Assembly (NCBI GenBank): GCA_013287475.1
Contig: JABDDT010000003.1
Coordinates: 1-64,000, forward strand
From: Bacteroidota bacterium
GTDB taxonomy: Bacteria; Bacteroidota; Bacteroidia; Chitinophagales; Chitinophagaceae
Reading direction: 5' to 3'
DNA: 64,000 nt
In this document: piece by piece, positions 23,401-26,277 of the stretch
Numbering within the stretch: the first letter of the stretch is position 1
How the letters are laid out: each line of letters opens with the position of its first letter
The notes under the pieces: generated by a model
What the model saw: only the letters and a program-made list of their open reading frames with translations
Database searches by the model: none
What the model was told of the DNA's origin: nothing
Position numbers and translations under genes: made by a program

Positions 23401-24074
23401 GATTGGTTGGCAGAAATAACATCATTAGTTATTAAAGGTGTGACAGTAATTTTTATGGATGCGCTTGTACTGGTACAACCTCCTGAAGTCACAATTCTGT
23501 TAAACCATGTATTCGCGGTTAATACTCCTGGCGCATAGCCGATACTGTTAGCTCCTACTATGGGTGTCCATGTTATATTGTCGGGAGAAGATTGCCATTG
23601 ATATGCATAGGTACCATTACCACCGGTTGGCGTACTGCCATTAAGTGCTGCCGGAGCAGTATTAAAACAAATGGTTTGAACAGCAGCAATGGTATTGGAT
23701 CCGGCAGTAATGACCGGTGTAACGGTGATTGTTACGGCAGATGTCGTGTCCAGAAAAACTCCTGAAGTGACTATTCTTCTGTACCAGCGGTTTGCTATTA
23801 GAACACCTGGTGCATATCCCTGGGCTGTTCCTCCCACAATATTTGCAAACCCGGCGATCGCAGAAGTTGAACTGACCTGCCATTGAAATGTATAAACACC
23901 AACACCACCACCTGGAGCAGATCCTGTAAGTGGAGCAGGAGTGGTATTATTACAAATAGTCTGATCACTACCGATGGTATTCCCCGTAATCGGGGGTAGA
24001 TTATTGGCGTGGCTCTGCGTAAGTGCCGACAATATGAGCAATATGCACAAAACCGCAGTGTACAGGTTTTTCAT
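1..24074 (-). CDS. Giant repetitive secreted adhesin-like protein (3' end outside window)
   Basis: The ATG at 24074 opens a minus-strand frame that I can follow to the left edge, giving 8,024 codons with no stop yet. The reading frame was checked at conserved Cys codons near 59, 5266, 5746, 5986, 6223, 17125, 17362 and at the start codon; all are in register. I did not check every codon. Residues 1-23 form a signal peptide (MKNLYTAVLCILLILSALTQ and on). Then come three Ig-like domains (CxxxxPxxLxG ... YQWQ), four ~145-residue modules alternating with Ig-like domains (23150-20515), about ten Ig-like domains (20515-17640), an 81-residue domain, and a long array of 79-residue repeats. A giant cell-surface adhesin exported by the type IX system, like SprB of Flavobacterium johnsoniae, is the likely class, but the C-terminal sorting domain that would prove it lies outside the window. 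Substrate or partner is unknown. Confidence 0.85.
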   Translation of the reverse strand, partial: MKNLYTAVLCILLILSALTQSHANNLPPITGNTIGSDQTICNNTTPAPLTGSAPGGGVGVYTFQWQVSSTSAIAGFANIVGGTAQGYAPGVLIANRWYRRIVTSGVFLDTTSAVTITVTPVITAGSNTIAAVQTICFNTAPAALNGSTPTGGNGTYAYQWQSSPDNITWTPIVGANSIGYAPGVLTANTWFNRIVTSGGCTSTSASIKITVTPLITNDVISANQSICNGQAPLGLTGTNPGGGSGAYTYQWLSSITSAISGFANASGVSTGANYAPPALTQTTWYRRMVTSGGCVDTATAIAITVVNSPPGNPAVFGNNVWNAYAYSDNTFTTYAGYYTEPSLSFISTGQYTTNQSPSSAPSYQGCLVQPTFFSVSFKRTNFTPANYQLDLTGVDDNLTLFVNGVQVYTHGCCINPPATINNVWTGYLGTTDQVEIRWSQNAGPSIAGMNFTPVTPAPLNPGAIAGSQSVCFGQMPANGFTNVTTPTSGCSIINGYQWQSSIDSVTWTNIPGATALIYTVGTALTQTTWYRRGTTDACNNFAATIPVKVTVNVIPPGNPYVFGNNVWNVYGYSDNAFTTYAGYYTEPSLSFISTSRYTTNQSPSSASGYQGCLIPPTNFSASMKRTNFIPAIYQIDLTGVDDNVWLYINGVQVYNKGCCTNPPTVVSNIWTGPLGAADQVEIRWSQNAGPSIVGMNFTPVTPSPLLPSTITPSQTICAGNIPPTPLTQSAPATGGCTLNGYQWEYSTDNGTTWIPISGATAINYTITNSIYVQTLYHQITNDVCGNSATSVPDTIYMNNTAPGNPSVFGNNVWNVYCYQDVNYSIYAGYYTEPLLTFNTANRYPTTSPPSAASGYQGCQLINTYYSTSMKRTGFTAGTYQIDVTADDDFTSVYINGVLVSSLQFPTVQNNIWTGNLGPTDQIEVRWRNNAGPGQTALRFTLVTPAPLNAGTIAANNPNLCPGDLPVVNNTAAASGGCFPTYSWQSSTDGGTTWNVISGATGLTYTASIAPSGNIQYERVATDACGNTATTAPVSFIQGGGAVGNPAVFGNGVWNAYAYDANGAAFSSALYLGYYVEPLLSFSSANRWNTNTGAPSDASGYQGCQVDHDNHWVSYRQTNFTPGTYQIDIPNHDDDVYLYINGVLVFSQAGCCTANTNVWTGTLGAADQIEFRWRQFFGASIGALNFTLVAPAVTITPGSVGTNQSICYNSTPAAFTSITAATSTCFVSYQWQSSPDNTTWTNIVGATSSTYSVGAPLTATTYYRRIASDACSNTAFSNTITITVYTNSLTAGTIAANQTICSGTIPAALTSTGLPVGGDGNFIYQWQSSPDNIVWTSIAGATAIGYAPGALAATTYYRRNVSACAGSLTASSAAVVITVNQPPVITVQPANGSSCAGGNVTFSVTSTGTLLTYQWQVNTGSGWNNVSNGAQYSGATTTTLSINPVTGGFNGNQYRVIISGTCAPSVTSNAVTLTLGVNPTISSQPANQTVCVGSNASFSVTASGSGLTYQWQQKIGAGAFTNLVDGGIYSGSLTNNLVLTGVTAVMSGYTYRCIVTSTCGGNVTSAVATLTVVAAFTNTIAANQTICTGTLPAQLTGTGGGTTYLWQSSTVSGVAGFVNASGVNNGVNYTPTPGNTSTWYQRIESNAGCSNTSNVVSITVNPTAIAISAQPANQLTCAGGTVSYNVTASGPGILSYQWYEKVGAGAFLPTTDGGIYSGSTTSTLTLTGVAAGMNGNTYEVKVFASGCTASSLTSGTATLTTNNNPVITVNNPATATVCSGNNLNLSITATGIGLSYQWQQNSGAGWNNLSNNATFGNVNGNQLTITGATTGLNGTQYQCIVTGTCSPSVTSATTTLSVYGPIANNSISSSQTLCAGTPLPFTGSTPTGGSGTYTYQWQQNPGTGYVNTPGATSINYTPGVISQNTSFQRIVSDGVCGNSTSIPITITINPVTNTGDPSNTTVCAGTNATFTVVATGTNLTYQWQVNPGSGTFSNVTNGAQYTGVKTATLTVIAPPYGFNGYQFRCLVSGNCSPPTVTSNPATLTVNQVASISIQPSNVSSCQGSTVSFSVTASGTGLTYQWYEKVGAGAFLPTTDGGIYSGSLTSTLTLTGISTSMNNNQYMVVIGQATCPVNSAIASLTVNSQPTLIVTNPAPVCAPSTVDITAASVTAGSNLAGGTLSYWQDAATTVPLSNPNAISTSGTYYIRVGTSPVCYAVSPVVVTINSLPTATISYNGGPFCPVGTAAVTQTGTSGGTYSAPAGISINAATGTINLASSAVGTYTITYSFTNGTCANTATTSITINALPFATITYISSPYCASGTANVTRTGTAGGTYTAPAGVVINSATGAINLATSTPGTYTVTYSFSNGVCNGTRSTSITITALPAATIAYAGSPYCATGTATVTQTGTAGGTYTAPAGVVINAATGDINLATSTPGTYTITYSFTVGACSNTATTSITITALPTATISYAGSPYCATGTASVTQTGTAGGTYTAPAGVIINAVTGAINLATSTLGTYTVTYSFTVGACSNTATTSITITALPTATISYAGSPYCATGTATVTQTGTAGGTYTAPAGVVINAATGAINLATSTPGTYTITYSFTAGACSNTATTSITITALPTATIAYSGSPYCATGTATVTQTGIAGGTYTAPAGVVINSATGSINLATSTPGTYTITYSFTAGACSNTATASITITALPIATIAYSGSPYCATGTATVTQTGTAGGTYTAPAGVVINAATGAINLVTSTPGTYTITYSFTTGACSNTATTSIIITALPTATISYAGSPYCATGTATVTQTGTAGGNYAAPAGVVINAATGAINLVTSIPGTYTITYSFTTGSCSNTATTSITITALPTATISYAGSPYCATGTATVTQTGTAGGTYTAPAGVVINAATGAINLATSTPGTYTITYSFTAGACSNTATTSITITVLPTATIAYSGSPYCATGTATVTRTGTAGGTYTAPAGVVIIAATGAINLATSTRGTYTITYSFTAGACSNTATTSITITALPTATISYAGSPYCATGTATVTQTGTAGGTYTAPAGVVINAATGAINLATSTPGTYIVTYSFTSGACSNAATTSITITALPTATISYTGSPYCATGTATVTQTGTAGGTYTAPAGVVINAATGGINLATSSPGTYTITYSFTAGACSNTATTSITITALPTATIAYSGTPYCATGTATVTQTGTAGGTYTAPAGVVINAATGAINLATSTPGTYTITYSFTVGACSNTATTSITITALPTATISYAGSPYCATGTATVTQTGTAGGTYTAPAGVVINSATGSINLATSTPGTYTITYSFTVGACSNTATTSITITALPTAMIAYAGTPYCATGTATVTQTGTAGGTYSAPAGVVINAATGAINLATSTPGTYTITYSFTVGACNNTATTSISITALPTAIISYTGSPYCATGVATVTQTGTAGGTYTAPAGVSITAATGVINLASSTPGTYTITYSFSNGTCSNTATTSLTITALPTATISYAGSPYCATGTATVTQTGTAGGNYTAPAGVVINAATGTINLVTSTPGTYTITYSFTVGACSNTATTSITIAALPTATISYAGSPYCATGAATATQTGTAGGTYSAPAGVVINAATGAINLATSTPGTYTITYSFTSGACSNTATTSITITALPTATISYAGSPYCATGIATVTQTGTAGGTYTAPAGVSITAATGAINLATSTPGTYTITYSFTAGACSNTATTSITITALPTATIAYSGTPYCATGTATVTQTGTAGGTYTAPAGVIINAATGAINLVTSTPGTYTITYSFTAGACSNTATTSIIITALPTATISYTGSPYCATGTATVTQTGTAGGTYSAPAGVIINAATGAINLDTSTPGTYTITYSFTAGACNNTATTSTTITALPTATISYAGSPYCATGTATVTQTGTAGGTYSAPAGVIINAATGAINLATSTPGTYTITYSFTAGACSNTATTSITITALPTATISYSGSPYCAIGTATVTQTGTAGGNYTAPAGVVINAATGAINLATSTPGTYTITYSFTVGACSNTATTSITITALPTATIAYSGSPYCATGTATVTQTGIAGGIYAAPAGVVINAATGAINLATSTPGTYSITYSFTAGACSNTATTSITITALPTAIISYSGSPYCATGTATVTQTGTAGGTYTAPVGVIINAATGAINLATSTPGSYTVTYSFSNGTCSNTTTTSITINALPVATISYAGSPYCATGTATVTQTGIAGGTYTAPAGVIINAVTGAINLATSTPGTYTITYSFTSGSCSNTATTSVTITALPTATISYAGSPYCATGTASVTQTGTAGGTYTAPAGAVINAATGAINLATSAPGTYTITYSFTSGACSNTATTSITITALPTATIAYSGSPYCATGTATVTQTGTAGGTYTAPAGVVINAATGAINLATSTPGTYTITYSFTAGACSNTATTSITITALPTAAISYAGSPYCATGNAIVTQTGTAGGTYTAPAGVSITAATGAINLATSTPGTYTITYSFTAGACSNTATTSITITALPTATISYAGTPYCATGTATVTQTGTAGGTYTAPVGIVINAATGAINLATSSPGTYTITYSFTVGACSNIATTSITITALPTATITYSGSPYCATGTATVTQTGTAGGTYTAPVGIVINAATGAINLSISTPGTYTVTYSFSNGTCSNTTTTSITITALPTATISYAGSPYCATGTATVTQTGTAGGSYTAPAGVIINAATGAINLATSTPGTYTITYSFTAGACSNTATTSITITALPTATIAFSGTPYCATGTAAVTQTGTAGGTYTAPAGVVINAATGDINLATSTPGTYTITYSFTAGACSNTVTTSITITALPTATISYAGSPYCAIGTATVTQTGTGGGTYTAPAGVVINAATGAINLATSTPGIYTITYTFTVGACSNTATTSITITALPIATISYAGSPYCATGTATVTQTGTTGGTYTAPAGVIINAVTGDINLATSTPGTYTVTYSFTAGACSNTATTSITITALPTATISYAGSPYCATGTATVTQTGTAGGTYTAPAGVIINLATGAINLATSTPGTYTITYSFTVGACSNTATTSITITALPTATIAYGGSPYCATGTATVTQTGMAGGTYTAPAGVVINAATGAINLATSVPGTYTITYSFTAGACSNTATTSITITALPTATIVYSGTPYCATGTATVTQTGTAGGTYTAPAGVSITAATGAINLATSTPGTYTITYSFTVGACSNTATTSITITALPTATISYAGSPYCATGTATVTQTGTAGGAYSAPAGVVINAATGAINLATSTPGTYTITYSFTVGACSNVATTTITITALPVATISYTGSPYCATGAATVTQTGTAGGTYSAPAGVVINAATGAINLATSTPGTYTITYSFTVGACSNVATTTITITALPVATISYTGSPYCATGAATITQTGTAGGTYTAPAGVIINVATGAINLATSTPGTYTVTYSYTVGACSNTATTSITITALPTATIAYAGTPYCATGTATVTQTGTAGGTYTAPAGVIINAATGDINLATSTPGTYTITYTFSNGTCSNTTITSITITALPTAMIAYAGSPYCATGTATVMQTGTAGGTYSAPAGVVINAATGAINLATSTPGIYNITYSFTVGACSNTATTSITITALPVATISYAGSPYCATGTTNVTQTGTAGGTYTAPAGVVINAATGDINLVTSASGTYTITYLFSNGTCSNTTTTSITINALPVATISYAGSPYCATGTATVTQTGTAGGTYSAPAGVVINAATGDINLATSTPGTYTITYTFSNGTCSNTTTTSITITALPTATIAYTGSPYCATGTATVTRTGTAGGTYSAPAGVVINAATGDINLATSTLGTYTVTYSFTVGACSNTATTSITITALPTATISYAGSPYCATGTATITQTGTAGGTYTAPAGVIINAATGDINLATSTPGTYTVTYTFSNGTCSNTTTTSITINALPTATIVYAGSPYCATGTATVTQTGTAGGTYTAPAGLIINAATGDINLATSTPGTYTVTYTFSNGTCGNTTNTAITINALPTATINYSGSPYCGVSGIVNVTQTGQGGGTYTSTAGLSLNSLTGDIDLGTSIAGTYTVTYSFSSGICSNSVTASVTINALPPATISYTGNPYCNTGTALVTQTGQNGGSYTSSAGLSLNAATGTINLAASSTGSYVVTYTFGNGVCINSTTTSITINVNPVVVITNPAAVCAPGTVDITAAAVTAGSTAGLTFTYFMDAAGTIVLGTPSAIAASGTYYIKGTTVSGCSDIQPVVVIVNALPVATISYTGSPYCATGTATVTQTGTVGGTYTAPAGVIINAATGDINLSTSTTGTYIITYTFSNGTCNNTTTGSITINGPPVATISYAGSPYCATGTATVTQTGTAGGTYTAPAGVIINAASGDINLATSTPGTYTVTYTFSNGTCSNATTTSITINTLPVATIAYAGSPYCATGTATVTQTGTAGGTYTAPAGVVIDAATGDINLATSTPGTYTVTYTFSNGTCSNTTTTSITINALPTATIAYAGSPYCATGTATVTQTGTAGGTYSAPAGVVINAVTGDIDLATSTPGTYTITYSFTVGACSNTATTSITITALPTAIIAYAGSSYCATGTATVTQIGTAGGTYTAPAGVIINAATGDINLATSTPGTYTVTYSFTVGACSNTATTSITITALPVATISYAGSPYCATGTATVTQTGTAGGTYTAPAGVVINAATGAINLSTSTPGTYTITYSFTVGACTNTATTSITITALPTATISYAGSPYCATGTATVMQTGTSGGTYSAPAGIVINIATGAINLATSTPGTYTITYSFTAGACSNTATTSITITALPTATIAYAGSPYCATGIATATQAGQTGGTYTAPVGVIINAVTGDINLATSTPGTYTITYSFTAGACSNTATTSITITALPTATISYAGSPYCATGTATVTQTGIAGGTYSAPAGVIINAATGDIDLATSTVGTYTISYSFTAGACSNTATTSITITALPTATIAYAGSPYCATGAATVTQTGTAGGIYTAPAGVVINAATGDINLATSTPGTYTITYSFTAGACSNTAITSITITALPTATIAYAGSPYCATGTATVTQTGTAGGTYSAPAGAIINAATGDIDLAASTPGTHTITYSFTAGTCSNTATCSITITALPTATISYAGSPYCATGTATVTQTGTAGGTFVAPAGVVINALTGDINLATSTPGTYTITYSFTAGACSNTATTSITITALPTATIAYSGSPYCATGTATVTQTGTVGGTYTAPAGVSINGVTGDINLTASTPGTYVITYTFSNGTCSNSVTTNITINALPTATINYAGSPYCATGTATVTQTGTAGGTYTAPAGVVINAVTGDINLTTSTPGTYTVTYTFSNGTCNNAITTSVTINALPVATISYAGSPYCATGTATVTQTGTAGGNYAAPAGVVINAATGDIDLAASTPGTYTITYSFTAGTCSNTATTSITIIALPTATISYTGSPYCETGTATVTQTGTAGGSYTAPAGVIINAATGDINLATSTPGTYTITYSFTAGACSNTATTSITINALPTATISYAGSPYCASGIATAAQTGTAGGTYTAPAGVVINAATGDINLATSTPGTYTVTYSFSNGTCSNITTTSITISALPTATISYAGSPYCATGIATVTQTGIAGGTYTASAGVVINAATGDINLLTSTSGTYTITYSFTAGACSNTATTSLTITALPTATISYAGSPYCATGTATVTQTGTAGGTYVAPAGVVINALTGDINLATSTPGTYPITYTFTVGSCSNTATTSITITALPTATISYTGSPYCATGTATVTQTGTAGGTYTAPAGVVINAATGDINLATSTPGTYTITYTFTAGTCSNNATTSITINALPTAIIAYSGSPYCATGTATVTQTGTVGGTYTAPAGVVINVATGDINLATSTPGTYTITYSFVNGACSNTTTTNITINALPAATISYAGSPYCGTGTATVTQTGTAGGTYSAPAGVIINVGTGDIDLATSTPGVYTITYTFSNGTCSNTTTTNITINALPTATISYTGSPYCATGTATVTQAGQSGGT
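5310..5552 (-). other. 81-residue domain interrupting the 79-residue repeat array
   Basis: This 243-bp in-frame segment reads ITNPAAVCAPGTVDITAAAV ... GTYYIKGTTVSGCSDIQPVV. It is unlike the flanking repeats but clearly homologous to the domain at about 17405-17640 (VTNPAPVCAPSTVDITAASV ... GTYYIRVGTSPVCYAVSPVV). It divides the array into a 50-unit block on the N-terminal side and a block of at least 23 units on the C-terminal side. Confidence 0.8.
17405..17640 (-). other. 81-residue domain at the N-terminal edge of the repeat array
   Basis: This is the sister copy of the domain at 5310-5552. It shares the VCAP-STVDITAA start and the SGTYYI core, and sits between the last YQWY-type Ig-like domain and the first 79-residue repeat. 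Boundaries are approximate. Confidence 0.75.
20515..23150 (-). repeat. Four ~145-residue lectin-like modules alternating with Ig-like domains
   Basis: Four copies lie at about 22710-23150, 21975-22413, 21250-21676 and 20515-20950. Each starts GNPxVFGNxVWNxY, has GYYxEPxLSF, SGYQGC, a DDD-type segment followed by a YINGV strand, then a W(T)G.LG..DQ(V/I)E(I/V)RW segment, and ends near NFTPV. The VDDN...VNGVQV strand pair resembles PA14 or galactose-binding jelly-roll domains, but this is by eye only. Between copies are Ig-like domains of about 90 residues with YQWQSS and TWYRR or TYYRR motifs. Ligand unknown. Confidence 0.7.
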
Positions 24075-24607
24075 CGGTATCCGGGCCTAGATTGGTTTTA
24101 CAACGCCCATCCATTCTGGATATAGGCTATTGGGATTTTAATTCCAGCTTCAGTGTTACAACCGGCATACCATTTTGTAAAAATCTAAACGATAGCTCGT
24201 TAGGTTTTAGTAATGAACGTTAGTTTCCCGAAATGGGAATGCCATCTGTAAATGAAGCTTTGTTTTAACAGGGTCCGGATAAAAAAATTGCTAAGTATAC
24301 TCTCTAATGGTTTTTACTTAGCAATCTGATATAGCAATAACAGAGAAAGCTTAAAATTATTGTCGGATTAAGCCCTGCTGAAGCTTTGTTTTTTTAAATC
24401 AAACGGATAAACCAAGCTCCTGAATGAAACATTTACTTACATGATGAAAATTATCGGGTTATGAGGATTCCAATAATGATTTGAGTGCATGAAATATTGC
24501 AAATATTCTTTACAAAACGGCTTGAATTTCGTGGGTTCTGTAAATTAATTTGAAACTTGCCCTGATTAGTTGAATTATAACACTTAACCACAAGCGAAAT
24601 GCAGAAA
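24075..24607. other. Intergenic region upstream of the giant gene
   Basis: About 530 bp without a convincing gene. It holds the terminator hairpin at 24281-24325 and a 14-bp direct repeat, TGAAGCTTTGTTTT, at 24253-24266 and 24379-24392. I found no clear TAnnTTTG box on the minus strand ahead of the giant gene. Confidence 0.6.
24281..24325 (-). terminator. Rho-independent terminator downstream of the susC operon
   Basis: A perfect 11-bp inverted repeat (ATTGCTAAGTA at 24287-24297 and TACTTAGCAAT at 24315-24325) has a 17-nt loop. On the minus strand it is followed directly by a run of seven T. It lies about 280 nt after the stop of the 521-residue VCBS gene. The stem is AT-rich, so it may be weak. 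Confidence 0.6.
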
Positions 24608-26173
24608 TTACTTCCCCATATTTTTTAAGAATAGAAAGGGTGGACCCAGTTTCCAATTAGTCGCCGATTTAATAAAGCTTGGCCCGATAGAAAAATTACC
24701 CAGAACAATATCAATTTTTCCATCTCCATCAAGATCTGCAGCGTCCATAGTGAGCCATCTGCCTGATTTCCCTTCCGATAAACTAAAGGGCTGAAATTCG
24801 AAGTTGCCTTTATTTTCAAGATAAACAAATCCTTCTTCCGGCTGACGTGCATAATCTGCAAAAAATGAAATTGCGGCAATATCCAGATCACCATCCCCAT
24901 CAAAATCACGTGCGATTGCTTTATAACAACCATTTATTGGGAAAAAATATTTTTGTGTAAAATGATTTTGGCCATCATTCAAAAATATATAAACGCCATG
25001 GTAAGGTTTTAAGACCTGTGAATAGTCTGCGTTATCTCCGCAGGTATAAAGAATATCGGGGTAACCGTCGTGATTAAAATCGTCGAGTTCAAAATAAGAC
25101 GATCCATAAATAGGTGGAAATCTGAGTACTTTCTGTTCGCTGAATTTTCCATGGCCCAGATTTGTAAACAAGAATATCCCTTCATCTCCCTGAGCGAATA
25201 ACACCCATAAATCGGGTAGTCCATCGTGATTATAATCCTGAATATAGGCTTTGATCGCTCCGGGAACCGTTCGTATAACATGATGCTGGAATTTACCGTT
25301 GCCCATATTTTCTAACCAGGAAAGCGACCCTGAAAGATGACCGAATTCACAAACCAGGTAATCAGTAAGTCCATCCTTATTCAGGTCAGCAGCAGTCAGC
25401 TGAACGGGCCTTGCAAGCGAATCAAATAATGGTACAGAATCAACTTTCATTTTTTGATTCCATCCATCATGAATCACCAAACCCTTTCCAAATTTTCCAT
25501 TATTGGGGTTGAGAACACCAATATCACATGCGATGATTGAGTCATGACTAAAATCAAGACCAACGATTGGTCCGTTCATCAAAACAGAATCTTCCAAATC
25601 CAAACTGGAATTAAACCGAAAAAGTTTTTTTCTGGATGCATCTCCAAGTAAAATTGAATGTTTATTATTGCTCGTATCTACCTGTATCAGGCATGTTGCA
25701 GGCTGGTCATATTTGAAACCTGGCATCAGGGGCTTGAAAAGAGATAATCCGGATTGAATAGTCACTTTGCGTTGTTGTCCAGGTAATGAATCAGGTGATG
25801 TAGCAATAAAATAATCCATCAGATATTGCCATTCTGCAGAACTGAGTAATGGCTTCGAAGGGTAAAAATCCTTATTCAAATTCTTATCATATCTGCTGGA
25901 AGGATATACTTCAAAACCGTGAGTAAATATACCCAGGCGGGGACCCATATATGGTAATACATCCTTTTCCCAATGTTTTGAGTCAAGCGTAGATGGATCG
26001 GGCAGATTATGACAACCCTGACAATAAATTGCGGCTAATTTTTCACCTTTCCGGATATTATCATCAGTTATTTCAGGATGCGTATTGTTCCTGTGATAAT
26101 TATTACAACCTATGGAAAAGAATATTAATGATAGAAATGCAGTAGAGACAGTATTGTTAGATAAAACTTTCAA
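24608..26173 (-). CDS. VCBS/FG-GAP repeat lipoprotein with a c-type heme motif
   Basis: 521 residues. A lipoprotein signal ends at Cys23 (FFSIGC). A c-type heme attachment motif CQGCH is at residues 51-55 in a short N-terminal domain; the rest is a series of FG-GAP/VCBS blades with calcium-binding-like DxNxDGxxD motifs (DLNKDGLTD, DYNHDGLPD, DFNHDGYPD, DFDGDGDLD, DLDGDGKID), implying a beta-propeller. The start is TTG: an in-frame TAA lies a few codons upstream, no ATG intervenes, and the TTG gives a proper signal peptide. It is the last gene of the susC-susD-VCBS-VCBS series, 104 bp after the previous gene. Role unknown; surface electron transfer or ligand binding is possible. The heme assignment rests on one CxxCH and needs a distal ligand. 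Confidence 0.8.
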   Translation of the reverse strand: MKVLSNNTVSTAFLSLIFFSIGCNNYHRNNTHPEITDDNIRKGEKLAAIYCQGCHNLPDPSTLDSKHWEKDVLPYMGPRLGIFTHGFEVYPSSRYDKNLNKDFYPSKPLLSSAEWQYLMDYFIATSPDSLPGQQRKVTIQSGLSLFKPLMPGFKYDQPATCLIQVDTSNNKHSILLGDASRKKLFRFNSSLDLEDSVLMNGPIVGLDFSHDSIIACDIGVLNPNNGKFGKGLVIHDGWNQKMKVDSVPLFDSLARPVQLTAADLNKDGLTDYLVCEFGHLSGSLSWLENMGNGKFQHHVIRTVPGAIKAYIQDYNHDGLPDLWVLFAQGDEGIFLFTNLGHGKFSEQKVLRFPPIYGSSYFELDDFNHDGYPDILYTCGDNADYSQVLKPYHGVYIFLNDGQNHFTQKYFFPINGCYKAIARDFDGDGDLDIAAISFFADYARQPEEGFVYLENKGNFEFQPFSLSEGKSGRWLTMDAADLDGDGKIDIVLGNFSIGPSFIKSATNWKLGPPFLFLKNMGK

Positions 26174-26277
26174 CCCAAATATTAATTTATCAATTTAATA
26201 GTACCATGATTAGTACGAAAAATTTGATTGTTTGGGTTGGCTGAAATTAATATAATTATTCAATTAAATAAAAACTC

